Assembly: GCF_900156315.1 (NCBI RefSeq)
Contig: NZ_FTNI01000019.1
Coordinates: 62,001 to 126,000 of the forward strand
Source of the DNA: Microbispora rosea
GTDB lineage: Bacteria > Actinomycetota > Actinomycetes > Streptosporangiales > Streptosporangiaceae
Length of the DNA: 64,000 nt
Direction of reading: 5' to 3'
Each line of letters opens with the position of its first letter. The stretch's first letter is position 1. Positions 54,752 to 63,940 of the stretch are shown here, in pieces. The notes beneath the pieces are model-generated. The model saw only the letters and a list, made by a program, of their open reading frames with translations. It did not search any database and was not told where the DNA came from. The translations under genes and the position numbers were made by a program.

Positions 54752-57700
54752 GTGCGGCTGAACGTCCTCGGTCCCATGGAACTCGTCGTGGCCGGGCAGG
54801 CCGTGCCGGCAGGGCCGCCCAAGCAGCGAGCGCTCCTGGCCCTCCTCGTCATGAACGCCGATCGGGTGCTCCCCACGGACGTGCTGACCGACCGGCTCTG
54901 GGACGGCAGCCCGCCCGCGAGCGCGCAGGGCAGCCTCCAGGTGTACGTCTCCAACCTGCGCCGCCGCCTGGAACCCGGCCGGAAGGCCGGCGCGCCGGCC
55001 ACGGTCCTGGTCAGCGCGGCGGACGGGTACGGCCTGATGACCGGCGGAATCGACCTCGACACACGGGACTTCGACGGCCTGGTGTCCACGGGGTCGGGGC
55101 ACCTGGGCGAGGGACGGCACGAGCAGGCGGCGGCCGTGCTCACCGAGTCGCTCGCCCTGTGGCGGGGCGACGCGTACGCCGACGTGCGGTCCGAGGAGTG
55201 GGCGCGGCCGGAGATCGCCCGGTTGGAGCAGCTGCGGCTCGACGCGGTCGAGGGGCTGGCGGGGGCGCTGCTGGAGCTGGGCCGCCACACGGACGTGGTC
55301 GCGCGGCTCGAACCGTTCGTGCACGACAACCCGCTGCGGGAGCGGGCCTGGGAACTGCTCGCGCTGGCCCACTATCGGTCGGGCCGCCAGGCGGCGGCGC
55401 TGGAGTGCCTGCGCAGGGTGCGCGAGGTGCTGGCGGGTGAGCTGGGCATCGATCCCGGGCCCCGGCTGCGCGAGCTGGAGACCGCCGTGCTGCGCCAGGA
55501 CGCCGCGCTGACCGCGGCGGCGAGGCCCGTCGCGCCGCCCCCGAGACGGTCCGGCCTTGGAAGACGCGACCCGGGACGAGGCGACCCGCAGCGACATGAC
55601 CCGGGGCGGCGAGGGGACGACGGGCCGTTCGTGGGACGCGAGAGCGCGCTGGAGTTCCTGGCCGGCGCCCTGACGGCGGCGGCTGCGGACCGGCAGGTCG
55701 TGCTCGTGGACGGCGAGCCCGGGGTCGGCAAGACGAGCATGCTCAGGAGGTTCCGCGCGACCGCCGGCGTCCCGGTGGGGTGGGGGTCGAGCCCCGACCA
55801 CGAGACGGCGCCCGCCCTGTGGCCGTGGGAGCAGGTGCTGCGCGACCTCGCGGACGCGGCCGCCGGGGCCGTCCTGCCCGAGGAGGTCCGCACGTTCCTG
55901 TCGGGCGGGGTGGAGGCAATCCCGGCGTACGACGCACAGGGGGCGCGGCTGCGGTTCTTCGAGGCGGTCGGGACGTTCCTGGCCGATCTCGGCCCGGTGG
56001 CCGTCGTCCTTGAGGACGTCCACGCGGCCGACGACGCGACGCTGCGCCTGCTGGTCCACATCGCGTCCACCGCGCGACCGGGCCTGCTGGTCGTGGCCAG
56101 CTTCCGGCGGCACGAGACGTCGGCGCTGACCGCCACACTGTCGGCGCTGTCCCGGCTCGGCGCGCGCAGGCTGGGGCTCGACGGGCTCGCGACCGAGGAG
56201 GTGCGCGCGCTCGTGCGGGAGCTGTCCGGCCGCGACCCGGGCAGCCGGAAGGCCGGGGAGCTGCGCGGCCGCACCGGGGGGAACCCGTTCTTCCTCGCCG
56301 AGCTGGCCCGGGCGGGCGAGGAGCTGCCGCGGAGCGTGCTCGACGTCGTGCTGCACCGGGTGACCGGGCTGGGGGAGGAGACGGCCGCCCTGCTGGAGCT
56401 GGCCGCGGTCGCGGGCGACGAGTTCGAGGCGCGGGTCGTGGCCGAGGCCGCCGGGCGCGACCTGGGCGACCTGGTGCCGTCGCTGGAGGCGGCACTGACG
56501 GCCGGTCTGATCCGCGAGTCCGGCGCCAGGCTGGGCGGGTACGCCTTCGCGCACGCCCTGGTGACCGACGCGTTGCTGTCGCGCCGCTCCCGCCTCTGGC
56601 GGGCGGGCGTGCACGCGCGGCTCGCCGGCGTGCTCACCCGTGTGTACGGGGACCGGGACGACCAGGCGGCGGCCATCGCGCGGCACTGGCTGGCGGCGGC
56701 CGAGCTGGGCCAGGAGCAGGCCCGCATGGCGATGGACTACGCCGCACGTGCCGCGCGCGCGGCCATGCGCAGGCACGCGCCCGACGACGCGGCCACCTCG
56801 TGGCAGGAGGCGCTGGCGGCGGCCGAGCTCGCCGGGGCGGATGCGGCCGAGCGGTTCGAGCTCGCGGTCGGCCTGGCCGACAGCCGCTACGCCGCCGGGC
56901 GATACGACGAGGGCTACAGGGCGATCGAACAGGCGCTGGCCCTCGCCGGAGACGACCTGGAGCGGGCCGTCAGGGCCGCCGACATCGCGATGGGGCACGG
57001 TGTCTGGGTCCCCTTCCGGCACGATCTCGACGTGCGCGTCCTTGCGGAGTCGATGGACCGCGCGGTGCGCGAGCTGCCGCGCAACGCCCCCGCCTGGGCG
57101 TCCGCGCAGGCCGTGCGGGCCGTCGTGCTGGCCCAGACCGGCGGCGAGGACCAGGTCGACGAGGTCTCGTCGCAGGCAGTGGCGGCGGCCGAGCGACTGG
57201 ACGACCCCCTGCTGCTGCGACGCATGCTCCACCTGCGGCTGCTCGCCATGCAGGGGCAGGACTTCATCGACCAGCTGGCCGAGACCTCGCGGCGCCTGCT
57301 GGCGGAGCCGGAGCTGTCGTCCCAGTTGCAGGTGATCGCACAGCTCCACCTCGTCGCTCATCTCGTCGAGCACGGCCGGGTGCCGGAGGCGCGCGAGTTG
57401 CTGACGGAGACCGACGCGCTGCTGCGCGGCCTGCACAACCCGACGCTGGCGCTGCAGGCGGCGATCGCGCACGTGGGGCTCGACCTGTTCCAGGGCGTGC
57501 CGGATCCGTCCCGCCACTTCGAGCCCGTCAGGGCGACGTTGTCCTTCTCCGACCTCGCGTACTTCGAGGTGGGCATGCTCGCCGTGCGGGCCGAGACGCT
57601 CCTTCAGGAGGACCGACTCGGCGCGGAGGTGGCATGGATCGAGGAGATGTTCCGGCGCACGGGCCTGGCGGGGCTCGCCTACGTCCTGGCGTACGCGCTG

Positions 57701-58063
57701 GCGGACCTGGGCGAGCGTGACCGTGCCCTGCGGCTGCTGCGGGAGACCCCTCTCCCGGGGCGCGACTACAACTGGGCGATGGCCACCATGTGCCGGCTGC
57801 ACGCGGCGATCCGGCTGGGCGAGCTCGGCGTCGTGCGGGAGGTCTACGACGCGCTCCTTCCCTTCGCCGGTCTGCTGCACGTGAACGGCACCTGCACCAC
57901 CGTCGACGGGGCGTACGACGGCCACCTGGGCGAGGCGCTGCTGGCGCTGGGGGACCGCGCGGGAGCACGGGCCCATCTGCGCCAGGCGGTGCGCGTCCTG
58001 GAGGAGGCGGACGCGGGCTACTGGCTGTCAAGGGCCCGACAAGCCCTCGACAAGTGCTCATAA
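54752..58063 (+). CDS. Large SARP-family regulator (OmpR-type HTH, BTAD, AAA ATPase, TPR-like)
   Basis: A 1103-aa regulator of the AfsR/SARP type. An OmpR-like winged helix (~1-95) begins MRLNVLGPMELVVAGQ, a BTAD domain (~100-245) follows, then an AAA ATPase with Walker A GEPGVGKT at 321-328 and Walker B VVLEDVHAADD, and a helical TPR-like half from ~600. Such proteins activate antibiotic or morphological genes in actinomycetes. Its target is not evident here because no biosynthetic cluster adjoins it. TAGCAT is six bases before the GTG start. Confidence 0.9.
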   Translation: MRLNVLGPMELVVAGQAVPAGPPKQRALLALLVMNADRVLPTDVLTDRLWDGSPPASAQGSLQVYVSNLRRRLEPGRKAGAPATVLVSAADGYGLMTGGIDLDTRDFDGLVSTGSGHLGEGRHEQAAAVLTESLALWRGDAYADVRSEEWARPEIARLEQLRLDAVEGLAGALLELGRHTDVVARLEPFVHDNPLRERAWELLALAHYRSGRQAAALECLRRVREVLAGELGIDPGPRLRELETAVLRQDAALTAAARPVAPPPRRSGLGRRDPGRGDPQRHDPGRRGDDGPFVGRESALEFLAGALTAAAADRQVVLVDGEPGVGKTSMLRRFRATAGVPVGWGSSPDHETAPALWPWEQVLRDLADAAAGAVLPEEVRTFLSGGVEAIPAYDAQGARLRFFEAVGTFLADLGPVAVVLEDVHAADDATLRLLVHIASTARPGLLVVASFRRHETSALTATLSALSRLGARRLGLDGLATEEVRALVRELSGRDPGSRKAGELRGRTGGNPFFLAELARAGEELPRSVLDVVLHRVTGLGEETAALLELAAVAGDEFEARVVAEAAGRDLGDLVPSLEAALTAGLIRESGARLGGYAFAHALVTDALLSRRSRLWRAGVHARLAGVLTRVYGDRDDQAAAIARHWLAAAELGQEQARMAMDYAARAARAAMRRHAPDDAATSWQEALAAAELAGADAAERFELAVGLADSRYAAGRYDEGYRAIEQALALAGDDLERAVRAADIAMGHGVWVPFRHDLDVRVLAESMDRAVRELPRNAPAWASAQAVRAVVLAQTGGEDQVDEVSSQAVAAAERLDDPLLLRRMLHLRLLAMQGQDFIDQLAETSRRLLAEPELSSQLQVIAQLHLVAHLVEHGRVPEARELLTETDALLRGLHNPTLALQAAIAHVGLDLFQGVPDPSRHFEPVRATLSFSDLAYFEVGMLAVRAETLLQEDRLGAEVAWIEEMFRRTGLAGLAYVLAYALADLGERDRALRLLRETPLPGRDYNWAMATMCRLHAAIRLGELGVVREVYDALLPFAGLLHVNGTCTTVDGAYDGHLGEALLALGDRAGARAHLRQAVRVLEEADAGYWLSRARQALDKCS

Positions 58064-58106
58064 GGGCAGGAAACGCACGCTGTTCCCCACACACGTGAGG
58101 GAGCAG

Positions 58107-58751
58107 ATGATTACACAAGAACACCTCGCCGGCTTCCTGCTGATGCACGCCGGCTTCCGGGCGGAGTTCGGCCGCCTCGCCGAGGCGTGCCGCGGCCCCC
58201 GCGACGGCGAGCACGAGGAACTCCTGGAGGAGCAGCTCGCGCTCCTGCTGGAGATGCTCCACGCCCACCACACCCACGAGGACACCACGCTGTGGCCCAC
58301 GCTCGTCACCCACGCCCCCGAGGCGGCTGACGTGCTGGCCGAGCTGGAGTCCGAGCACGCCCTGCTCGACCCGCTCGTGGCGGTCGCCGCCGACCGCGCG
58401 GTGCCCCTGCCGGAGCGCGCTCCCGCTCTGGGGCGGCTGCACGAGCTGCTCAACGAGCACCTCGACCACGAGGAGCGCACGGCCGTGCCGCTGATGCTCC
58501 GGCACCTCACTCCTGACGACATCGAGGCGGACAGGCGCCAGGCGACGGCCGACTTCGGCCGCCGCAGGATCCCCGTCATCTTCGGCTGGCTCGCCTCCAG
58601 CGCCGGCCCCGCTCTGCTCACGGCCGCGCTCGCGGACCTGCCGGTCGTGGCCCGGCTGATGTTCCGCCTGTTCTGGTGGCCCGCCTATCAGCGGCGGTTC
58701 GCCCGGCTGTACGGCGCCTCCATCTCCCTGCCCGCACCTCTGGAGTCGTGA
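58107..58751 (+). CDS. Hemerythrin-like domain protein
   Basis: A 214-aa protein. Residues ~1-145 form a four-helix bundle with His/Glu clusters typical of hemerythrin-like domains (HAHHTHEDTTLWPTL, ESEHALLDPL, LNEHLDHEERTAVP), suggesting a di-iron site for oxygen, NO or iron; the C-terminal part is hydrophobic and may touch the membrane. ATG 58107 has GAGGGAG upstream. It ends in a TGATG overlap with the PNPOx-like gene. Confidence 0.88.
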   Translation: MITQEHLAGFLLMHAGFRAEFGRLAEACRGPRDGEHEELLEEQLALLLEMLHAHHTHEDTTLWPTLVTHAPEAADVLAELESEHALLDPLVAVAADRAVPLPERAPALGRLHELLNEHLDHEERTAVPLMLRHLTPDDIEADRRQATADFGRRRIPVIFGWLASSAGPALLTAALADLPVVARLMFRLFWWPAYQRRFARLYGASISLPAPLES

Positions 58752-59740
58752 TGAGCACCCTGACCACCACCTGGCCGCGCGAGGCGGCCGAGCTGTTCGA
58801 CCGCGCCGTCGTCTGCGAGTACGCCTCGCTCACCCGCGACGGACGGCCCGTCACCTGGCCGGTCACGCCGTACACCGGCGCGGGCGGCACGCTCGACGTG
58901 AGCACCGGCCTCACCTATCCCGACAAGGCGGAGCGGGCCCGCCGCGACCCGCGGGTCGCGCTGCTGTTCTCCTCCGCCGACGGCAGCGGCCTCGACCGGC
59001 CGCCCGTCGTCCTCGTGCAGGGCCGCGCCGCCGTACGCGACGCCGATCTGCAGGCCAACACCGACAGGTACGTCCGGGACTCCCTGGCCAAGACGGGCTC
59101 CGGGTTCGCCGGGATGCCGTGGTTCCTGACGAAGCGGCTGGGGTGGTACTTCGCCCGCATCTACGTGGAGGTGACCCCGGAGCGGATCGTCTGGTGGCCC
59201 GAGGGCGACCTGTCCGGGACACCGGAGGTGTGGACCCGGCCCGGTGAGGCGGACGCGCCCGTCTCCGACCCCGCTCCGAACGGCCCCCGGCTGCCGAGCC
59301 GGTCCGTCGCGCCGGCGGACTGGCGGCCCTTCGCCGGCCGCGCGGCCCGCCTGGGCGAGCCCGTCGTCACCATGGTCGACGCCGGCGGCATGCCGCTGGC
59401 CGTGCGCACCCGCTCGGCCGTACGCACCGAGGCGGGGTTCGACCTGCTGCTGCCCGCGGGTGTCGAAGCCGTCGCGGGACCGGTGTGCCTCACCTTCCAT
59501 CGGCACGGCCCGGGCTTGGAATGGCAGGAGAACGTGGTGCTCGTCGGCACCGCGACGGGGGAGGACGACCGGCTGAGCGTGCGGGTCGAGCGGGCCCTGA
59601 ACGACTGGAGCCTCTCCGGGAGCCGTCGCGAGCGGAACCGCTCGTTCCTGGGCCAGGGCAGGATGCTCAGGAAGCGCCTGAAGGCCGAGGCCGCCCGCCG
59701 GGGCCAGCCCGTCCCCGTCGTCCGCCGTCCCCGCACCTGA
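58751..59740 (+). CDS. PNPOx-like (split-barrel FMN-binding) protein
   Basis: A 329-aa protein of the pyridoxamine-phosphate-oxidase-like fold. The N-terminal ~165 residues contain the split barrel (VCEYASLTRDGRPVTWPVT); a second, degenerate barrel-like repeat (~215-300, GEPVVTMVDAGGMPLAVRTR) follows. It may bind FMN, F420 or heme. It is translationally coupled to the hemerythrin gene, suggesting a joint redox role, which is inference. Confidence 0.82.
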   Translation: MSTLTTTWPREAAELFDRAVVCEYASLTRDGRPVTWPVTPYTGAGGTLDVSTGLTYPDKAERARRDPRVALLFSSADGSGLDRPPVVLVQGRAAVRDADLQANTDRYVRDSLAKTGSGFAGMPWFLTKRLGWYFARIYVEVTPERIVWWPEGDLSGTPEVWTRPGEADAPVSDPAPNGPRLPSRSVAPADWRPFAGRAARLGEPVVTMVDAGGMPLAVRTRSAVRTEAGFDLLLPAGVEAVAGPVCLTFHRHGPGLEWQENVVLVGTATGEDDRLSVRVERALNDWSLSGSRRERNRSFLGQGRMLRKRLKAEAARRGQPVPVVRRPRT

Positions 59741-59763
59741 TCTAGGTACGGCAGCATGGTCAG

Positions 59764-60999
59764 GTGCCAGAAGGATCGCAGCTGTGGCGTAATCGGGATT
59801 TCACCGTGTTCTGGGCGTCCCAGACGCTGTCGGTCGCGGGGGACTCGTTCGCCCTCATCGCCGTCCCGTTGCTCGTGCTGCACGTGACCGGGTCGGTCGC
59901 GCAGATGGGCCTGCTGACCGGCCTCGCGAGCGCCGCGTCGGTGGCGGCGGGGGTCTTCGCCGGGGTCCTGGTCGACCGGCTCGACCGCAGGCGCCTGCTG
60001 ATCTGGTGCGACGTGGCGAGGATGGCGCTCTACGGCATCGTCCCGGTCGCCTGGGCCTTCGGGCCGAAGGTCTGGCTGCTCTATGTGGTCCTGCCGCTCA
60101 GCGAGGCGATCGGCATGGTCTTCCAGGTCGCGTACGTCACGGCGGTGCGCGGCCTGGTCGACGCGGACCGGATCACCGAGGCCAACGGGCGGCTGGGCGC
60201 CACCGCCGCCGCGGCGGGGGTCGGCGGGCCGCTGCTGGCCGGGGTGGTGGCGGGCTGGTTCGGGCCCACGGCCGCGATCGCGATCAACGCGGCCAGCTTC
60301 GGGGTCTCCGCGCTGGGGGTCCTGCTGATCCGGCTCAGGCGGCAGCCGGCGCCCTCGTCCTCGACGGAGGAGGCGCGGGGGCCCTGGCACGAGCTGCTCG
60401 CCGGAGCCCGCTTCCTGTGGCGGCAGCCGGTGCTGCGTGCCCTGACCGTCCTGCTGTCGTTCTTCATCTTCCTGACCCTCGGGCTGACCGACGTGCTGAT
60501 CTATCACCTCAAGCACGACCTCGGCCAGTCCGACGGCGCCGTGGGGGTGGTGCTCGCGGTCGCCGCGCTGGGCACCGTCGCCGGCTCGCTCCTCGTCGGT
60601 CCCGTACGTCGCCGGCTGGGGTTCGGCGCGTCCTGGATCGGGGCGATCGCGGTCGCCGGGCTCGCCATCGTGGGACTCGGCGTGTCCACCGGCCTCCCGG
60701 TGGCCGCGGGGACGGCCGCCGCCTATCTCGCCTGCGTCAGCGTGGCCGGGATCTGCTCGATGTCGCTGCGCCAGCAGGTCACCCCCGACCACCTGCTCGG
60801 CAGGGTCACCTCGGCCTTCTGGACGATCCACTACGCGCTGGGCCCGGCGGGGGCGGCCGTGCTCACCTGGGGCGCGCAGCGCCACGGGGTCGCGGTGGTC
60901 TGCCTGCTGGCCGGGGCGACCTGCCTGCTGATCGCGGTCGCCGCGTTCTTCACGCCCATCCGTCAGCAGAACCCGGAGCTGTCCGGCGCTACCGGCTGA
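59764..60999 (+). CDS. MFS transporter
   Basis: A 411-aa membrane transporter with 12 predicted helices. The N-terminal QTLSVAGDSFALIAVPLLVL and the cytoplasmic loop DRLDRRRLLIWCD match the MFS drug-exporter-like group (DHA3/enterobactin exporter type). Substrate unknown. It starts 24 bp after the PNPOx-like gene with GTG and is convergent with a MarR gene. Confidence 0.9.
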   Translation: MPEGSQLWRNRDFTVFWASQTLSVAGDSFALIAVPLLVLHVTGSVAQMGLLTGLASAASVAAGVFAGVLVDRLDRRRLLIWCDVARMALYGIVPVAWAFGPKVWLLYVVLPLSEAIGMVFQVAYVTAVRGLVDADRITEANGRLGATAAAAGVGGPLLAGVVAGWFGPTAAIAINAASFGVSALGVLLIRLRRQPAPSSSTEEARGPWHELLAGARFLWRQPVLRALTVLLSFFIFLTLGLTDVLIYHLKHDLGQSDGAVGVVLAVAALGTVAGSLLVGPVRRRLGFGASWIGAIAVAGLAIVGLGVSTGLPVAAGTAAAYLACVSVAGICSMSLRQQVTPDHLLGRVTSAFWTIHYALGPAGAAVLTWGAQRHGVAVVCLLAGATCLLIAVAAFFTPIRQQNPELSGATG

Positions 61000-61003
61000 C
61001 GGC

Positions 61004-61447
61004 TCACGTGCGGTTTCCCGGCCCGGACGGCTCCCAGTCGACCAGGCGGCGAACCAGGTCCACCGCGCCCGCCAGCGTCTCCCGCTCGGCGGGGGACAGC
61101 GTGTCCTCGATCGCCTCGGCGAGCCAGTCGGCCCGCCGGGCGCGCACCTGTTCCAGGGCGTCGAGCCCGGCGGCGGTCAGCGAGACGGGGGCCTTGCGGC
61201 CGTCGACGGGATGGGTGCCGCGCTCGGCGAGCCCCTGGTCGATCAGATGGCCGACGGTGCGGGCCATCGACTGCGGCCGCACCCGCCGGGCGGCGGCCAG
61301 TTCGCTGGTGGTCATCGGGCCCTGCCGGCCGAGCAGGCCGATCACCGCGATGACCCCCGGAGGCATCGGGTCGTCCTCGCGCACCCGCCTGACCAGTTGC
61401 CCGACCACGAGCCGCAGCTCGGCGGCGACCTCGGACGCGTCCCTCAT
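61004..61447 (-). CDS. MarR-family regulator
   Basis: A 147-aa winged-helix regulator (MTTSELAAARRVRPQSMARTV ... DGRKAPVSLTAAG) divergent from an isochorismatase-family gene, its likely target. Minus-strand TACGCT is six bases before the ATG. Three dyads fill the gap between the two genes. Confidence 0.9.
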   Translation of the reverse strand: MRDASEVAAELRLVVGQLVRRVREDDPMPPGVIAVIGLLGRQGPMTTSELAAARRVRPQSMARTVGHLIDQGLAERGTHPVDGRKAPVSLTAAGLDALEQVRARRADWLAEAIEDTLSPAERETLAGAVDLVRRLVDWEPSGPGNRT

Positions 61448-61465
61448 GGGCTCAGCGTAGCCGAG

Positions 61466-61520
61466 ATAGACAGCATTGCTGGCAATCTATACAGCACGGC
61501 TGTACAGTTCGGCTGTCTAT
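61466..61520. promoter_or_regulatory. Nested dyads between MarR and isochorismatase genes
   Basis: Outer arms ATAGACAGC (61466-61474) and GCTGTCTAT (61512-61520) are perfect 9-bp inverted repeats. Inside lie ATTGC-TG-GCAAT (61475-61486) and TACAGC-ACG-GCTGTA (61490-61504). All share a (T/G)ACAGC/GCTGT core, so two or three MarR dimers could bind. Confidence 0.72.
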
Positions 61521-61536
61521 ATTTGGAGGAGCTCAC

Positions 61537-62106
61537 ATGCCCGTCACACTGCTCGACGACCGTACTGCCGTCGTCCTGATCGACCTGCAGAAGGGGATCA
61601 CCGCCCTGCCCACCGTGCATCCGGCGGCCGAGGTCGTCGCCAACGCCGCCCGGCTCGCGGGGGCCGCGCGCGAGCGCGGCCTTCCGGTCGTGCGGGTGCG
61701 GGTGGCGTTCTCCCCCGACGGCGGTGACGTGCTGCGGGCCCGGACTGACGCGCCCGGGCCCGCGATCGCGCCCGCTCCCGACTTCGCCGACTATGACGAG
61801 CGCGTACCCGACGGGCCGACCGACATCCCGATCACCAAGCGCGGCTGGGACGCCTTCCACGGCACCGAGCTCGACCTGCAACTGCGCCGCCGGAAGATCA
61901 CGGGGATCGTGCTGGCGGGAATCTCCACCAGCATCGGCGTGGAGTCCACCGCGCGCGGCGCCCGGGAGCGGGGCTACGAGATCGCGGTGGCCTCCGACGC
62001 GGTCACCGACCTGGTCGTCTCGGCCCACGAGAACGCTCTCGGGGTGATCCTGCCGAGGATCGCGCAGATCGACACGACCGAGTCGATCCTCGCCGCCTTC
62101 GCCTGA
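61537..62106 (+). CDS. Isochorismatase-family hydrolase lacking the catalytic Cys
   Basis: A 189-aa alpha/beta hydrolase of the cysteine-hydrolase/isochorismatase fold. Asp16 (VVLIDLQKG) and Lys101 (ITKRGWDAFHGT) of the catalytic triad are present, but the position of the nucleophilic Cys is Gly134 (STSIGVESTAR). PhzD/EntB-type isochorismatases also lack the Cys and use Asp for vinyl-ether hydrolysis, so amide hydrolysis is unlikely. GGAGG lies before the ATG. It is divergent from a MarR gene. Confidence 0.88.
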   Translation: MPVTLLDDRTAVVLIDLQKGITALPTVHPAAEVVANAARLAGAARERGLPVVRVRVAFSPDGGDVLRARTDAPGPAIAPAPDFADYDERVPDGPTDIPITKRGWDAFHGTELDLQLRRRKITGIVLAGISTSIGVESTARGARERGYEIAVASDAVTDLVVSAHENALGVILPRIAQIDTTESILAAFA

Positions 62107-62112
62107 TCCGCC

Positions 62113-62158
62113 CAGCGCGGAGCGCGCCGAAAGACTCAGCGCGGAGCGCCGAAAGACT
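62113..62158. repeat. 22-24-bp near-tandem duplication at the monooxygenase 3' end
   Basis: CAGCGCGGAGCGC followed by (GC)CGAAAGACT occurs at 62113-62136 and again, two bases shorter, at 62137-62158, with a further CAGCG. The second copy encodes the last residues of the monooxygenase; its stop codon is at the junction. Confidence 0.8.
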
Positions 62159-63701
62159 CAGCGGGCCGGGCCGGGCCGAAGGCGGAGGCCAGGGCCGTAC
62201 GCAGGGTGTCGCGCTCCTTCGCGTCCGGATTGAGGGAGTCCGACGCCCAGGCCACGTAGCAGTCCGGGCGCAGCAACAGCGCCGTGGGGAGGCCTTCCTG
62301 GCCCTTCGCGGTGACGAGGTCCACCCGGTCGCGCCACCCGTCGAGGGCCCCGGCGAGCGCGGCGTCCGGTGTCAGGTCGATGAGCAGCGGCCGGGCGGTC
62401 CTGGTCAGCTCGGCCAGCCGTACGGAGCCGGTCTCCGTCTCCAGCACCAGGTCGGGGGCCGGGCGCCCGGTGAGGGGGTGGGTTCCCTCGAGGTCATACC
62501 TGATGTCCGCGCCGGACATCAGGTCCGCGATGTGCTTGGTGGTCCGCTCGTCGCGCAGCAACTCGGTGAACAGCACGCGCAGCGCCGTGACCTCAGGCCC
62601 GGGGGCGATGAGCGCCGACTGCGCCTGTGTGTGCATGACCACGCGTTCGGCCGCCGGGCGCCGCTCGGTCTCGTACGTGTCGAGCAGGCCGGGCGAGGCC
62701 CAGCCGTGGATCTCGGCGGCCAGCTTCCAGCCCAGGTTGACCGCGTCCTGGAGGCCCAGGTTGAGGCCCGGACCGCCGATCGCGCTGTGGACGTGCGCGG
62801 CGTCGCCAAGCAGCAGCACCCGGCCGTCCCTGAAGCGCTCGGCGAGGCGGGTGTTGCCGCCGCTCAGGCGGCGCAACTGGTGCGGGCCAGGGCCCTCGGG
62901 CGGGCCGAACGGCAGGTCGACGCCGAGCACCCGGCGGATGCTCTCCCGCAGCTCGTCCAGGGTCAGCGGTCCGTCGTCGCCGTCGTTCCTGCTCCACTCC
63001 GTCGTGCTGATGAGCGTCCCGGTGGGGAACGGCGCGAACGCGAGCATGCCGTGATCGGTGCGGTGGTGCATGAACGGGGGGATCGGCCCGTAGCCCGGCA
63101 CGTTCAGCCCGCCGGTGGCGGGGTCGATCAGCTCGGCGGGCACGGTGATGTGCGCGCTGCGGGAGACCGAGTCGTCCCTGGTCACTCCGGGGAAGCCGAT
63201 GCCGCACAGCTTGCGGGTGACGCTGCGCCCGCCGTCCGCGCCGACGAGGTAGCGGGTTCGCAGCCGATAGGGCCCCTCGGGGCCGGCGATCTCCGCGGTG
63301 ACGCCGTCCTCGTCCTGGGAGAGCCCGGTCAGCTCGTGTCCCCGGCGGATCTCCACCCCGAGTTCGAGGGCGCGCTCCTCCAGCACCTGCTCGATCCGGC
63401 GCTGCGGCACCGCCAAGCCGTACATGGGATTGTCGTCTAGCCTGCCCAGGTCGAGGGGCATCGCGCCGAACACGAAGGCCGGGCTCGGCCGGGGCGGCTC
63501 CGCGCTGCCGCTCAGGCGTTCGTGGAGCCCACGGCGGTCGAGGGCGCGTACGACCTGGCCGACGAGTCCGTTGGCCCGGTTCTCCTTGGTCTGCCCGTTC
63601 AGGCGTTCCAGCACGATCGGCCGCACTCCGGCAAGGCTCAGCTCGCAGGCGAGCATCAGCCCGTTCGGTCCGGCTCCGGCGATCACGACGTCGGCGGTCA
63701 T
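62136..63701 (-). CDS. FAD-dependent aromatic hydroxylase (RdmE/PgaE-like)
   Basis: A 521-aa class A flavin monooxygenase. The FAD motif GAGPNG is at 9-14, the DG motif is in YLVGADGGRSVTRKL and the GD motif in LLGDAAHVHSAIGGPGLNLG; the C-terminal ~100 residues form the thioredoxin-like domain of polyketide hydroxylases (such as those of rifampicin or angucycline enzymes). It could modify an aromatic polyketide or inactivate an antibiotic. ATG 63701 has GGGAGGG six bases upstream. Confidence 0.88.
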   Translation of the reverse strand: MTADVVIAGAGPNGLMLACELSLAGVRPIVLERLNGQTKENRANGLVGQVVRALDRRGLHERLSGSAEPPRPSPAFVFGAMPLDLGRLDDNPMYGLAVPQRRIEQVLEERALELGVEIRRGHELTGLSQDEDGVTAEIAGPEGPYRLRTRYLVGADGGRSVTRKLCGIGFPGVTRDDSVSRSAHITVPAELIDPATGGLNVPGYGPIPPFMHHRTDHGMLAFAPFPTGTLISTTEWSRNDGDDGPLTLDELRESIRRVLGVDLPFGPPEGPGPHQLRRLSGGNTRLAERFRDGRVLLLGDAAHVHSAIGGPGLNLGLQDAVNLGWKLAAEIHGWASPGLLDTYETERRPAAERVVMHTQAQSALIAPGPEVTALRVLFTELLRDERTTKHIADLMSGADIRYDLEGTHPLTGRPAPDLVLETETGSVRLAELTRTARPLLIDLTPDAALAGALDGWRDRVDLVTAKGQEGLPTALLLRPDCYVAWASDSLNPDAKERDTLRTALASAFGPARPAESFGAPR

Positions 63702-63728
63702 GGTGGTCCCTCCCTGGGATTCGGCGGG

Positions 63729-63826
63729 CATGGCGAATGAATGGCGAATGAAAGGCGTGGCGCTTGCCTGGCATGGCGCTTTCCAGGCATGGCGAACTCG
63801 GGGCATGGCGGTGTCGCCGCATGGCG
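63729..63826. repeat. CATGGCG repeats upstream of the monooxygenase
   Basis: Five copies of CATGGCG begin at 63729, 63772, 63788, 63804 and 63820; the last four are exactly 16 bp apart. Near the first copy an 11-bp unit ATGGCGAATGA is tandemly doubled (63730-63751). The array lies 28-125 bp upstream of the monooxygenase start on the opposite strand. Confidence 0.7.
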
Positions 63827-63940
63827 GGTGACGGGACGGCGCCGCGTGCTTACGGCGCCCGCGTCAGGGCGTGAAAGGCCGGGCGGCGTGCCGGAGCGGC
63901 ACGTCACATCGCGGGTTCGGGCCCGAGGGTGGTTCTTCTG

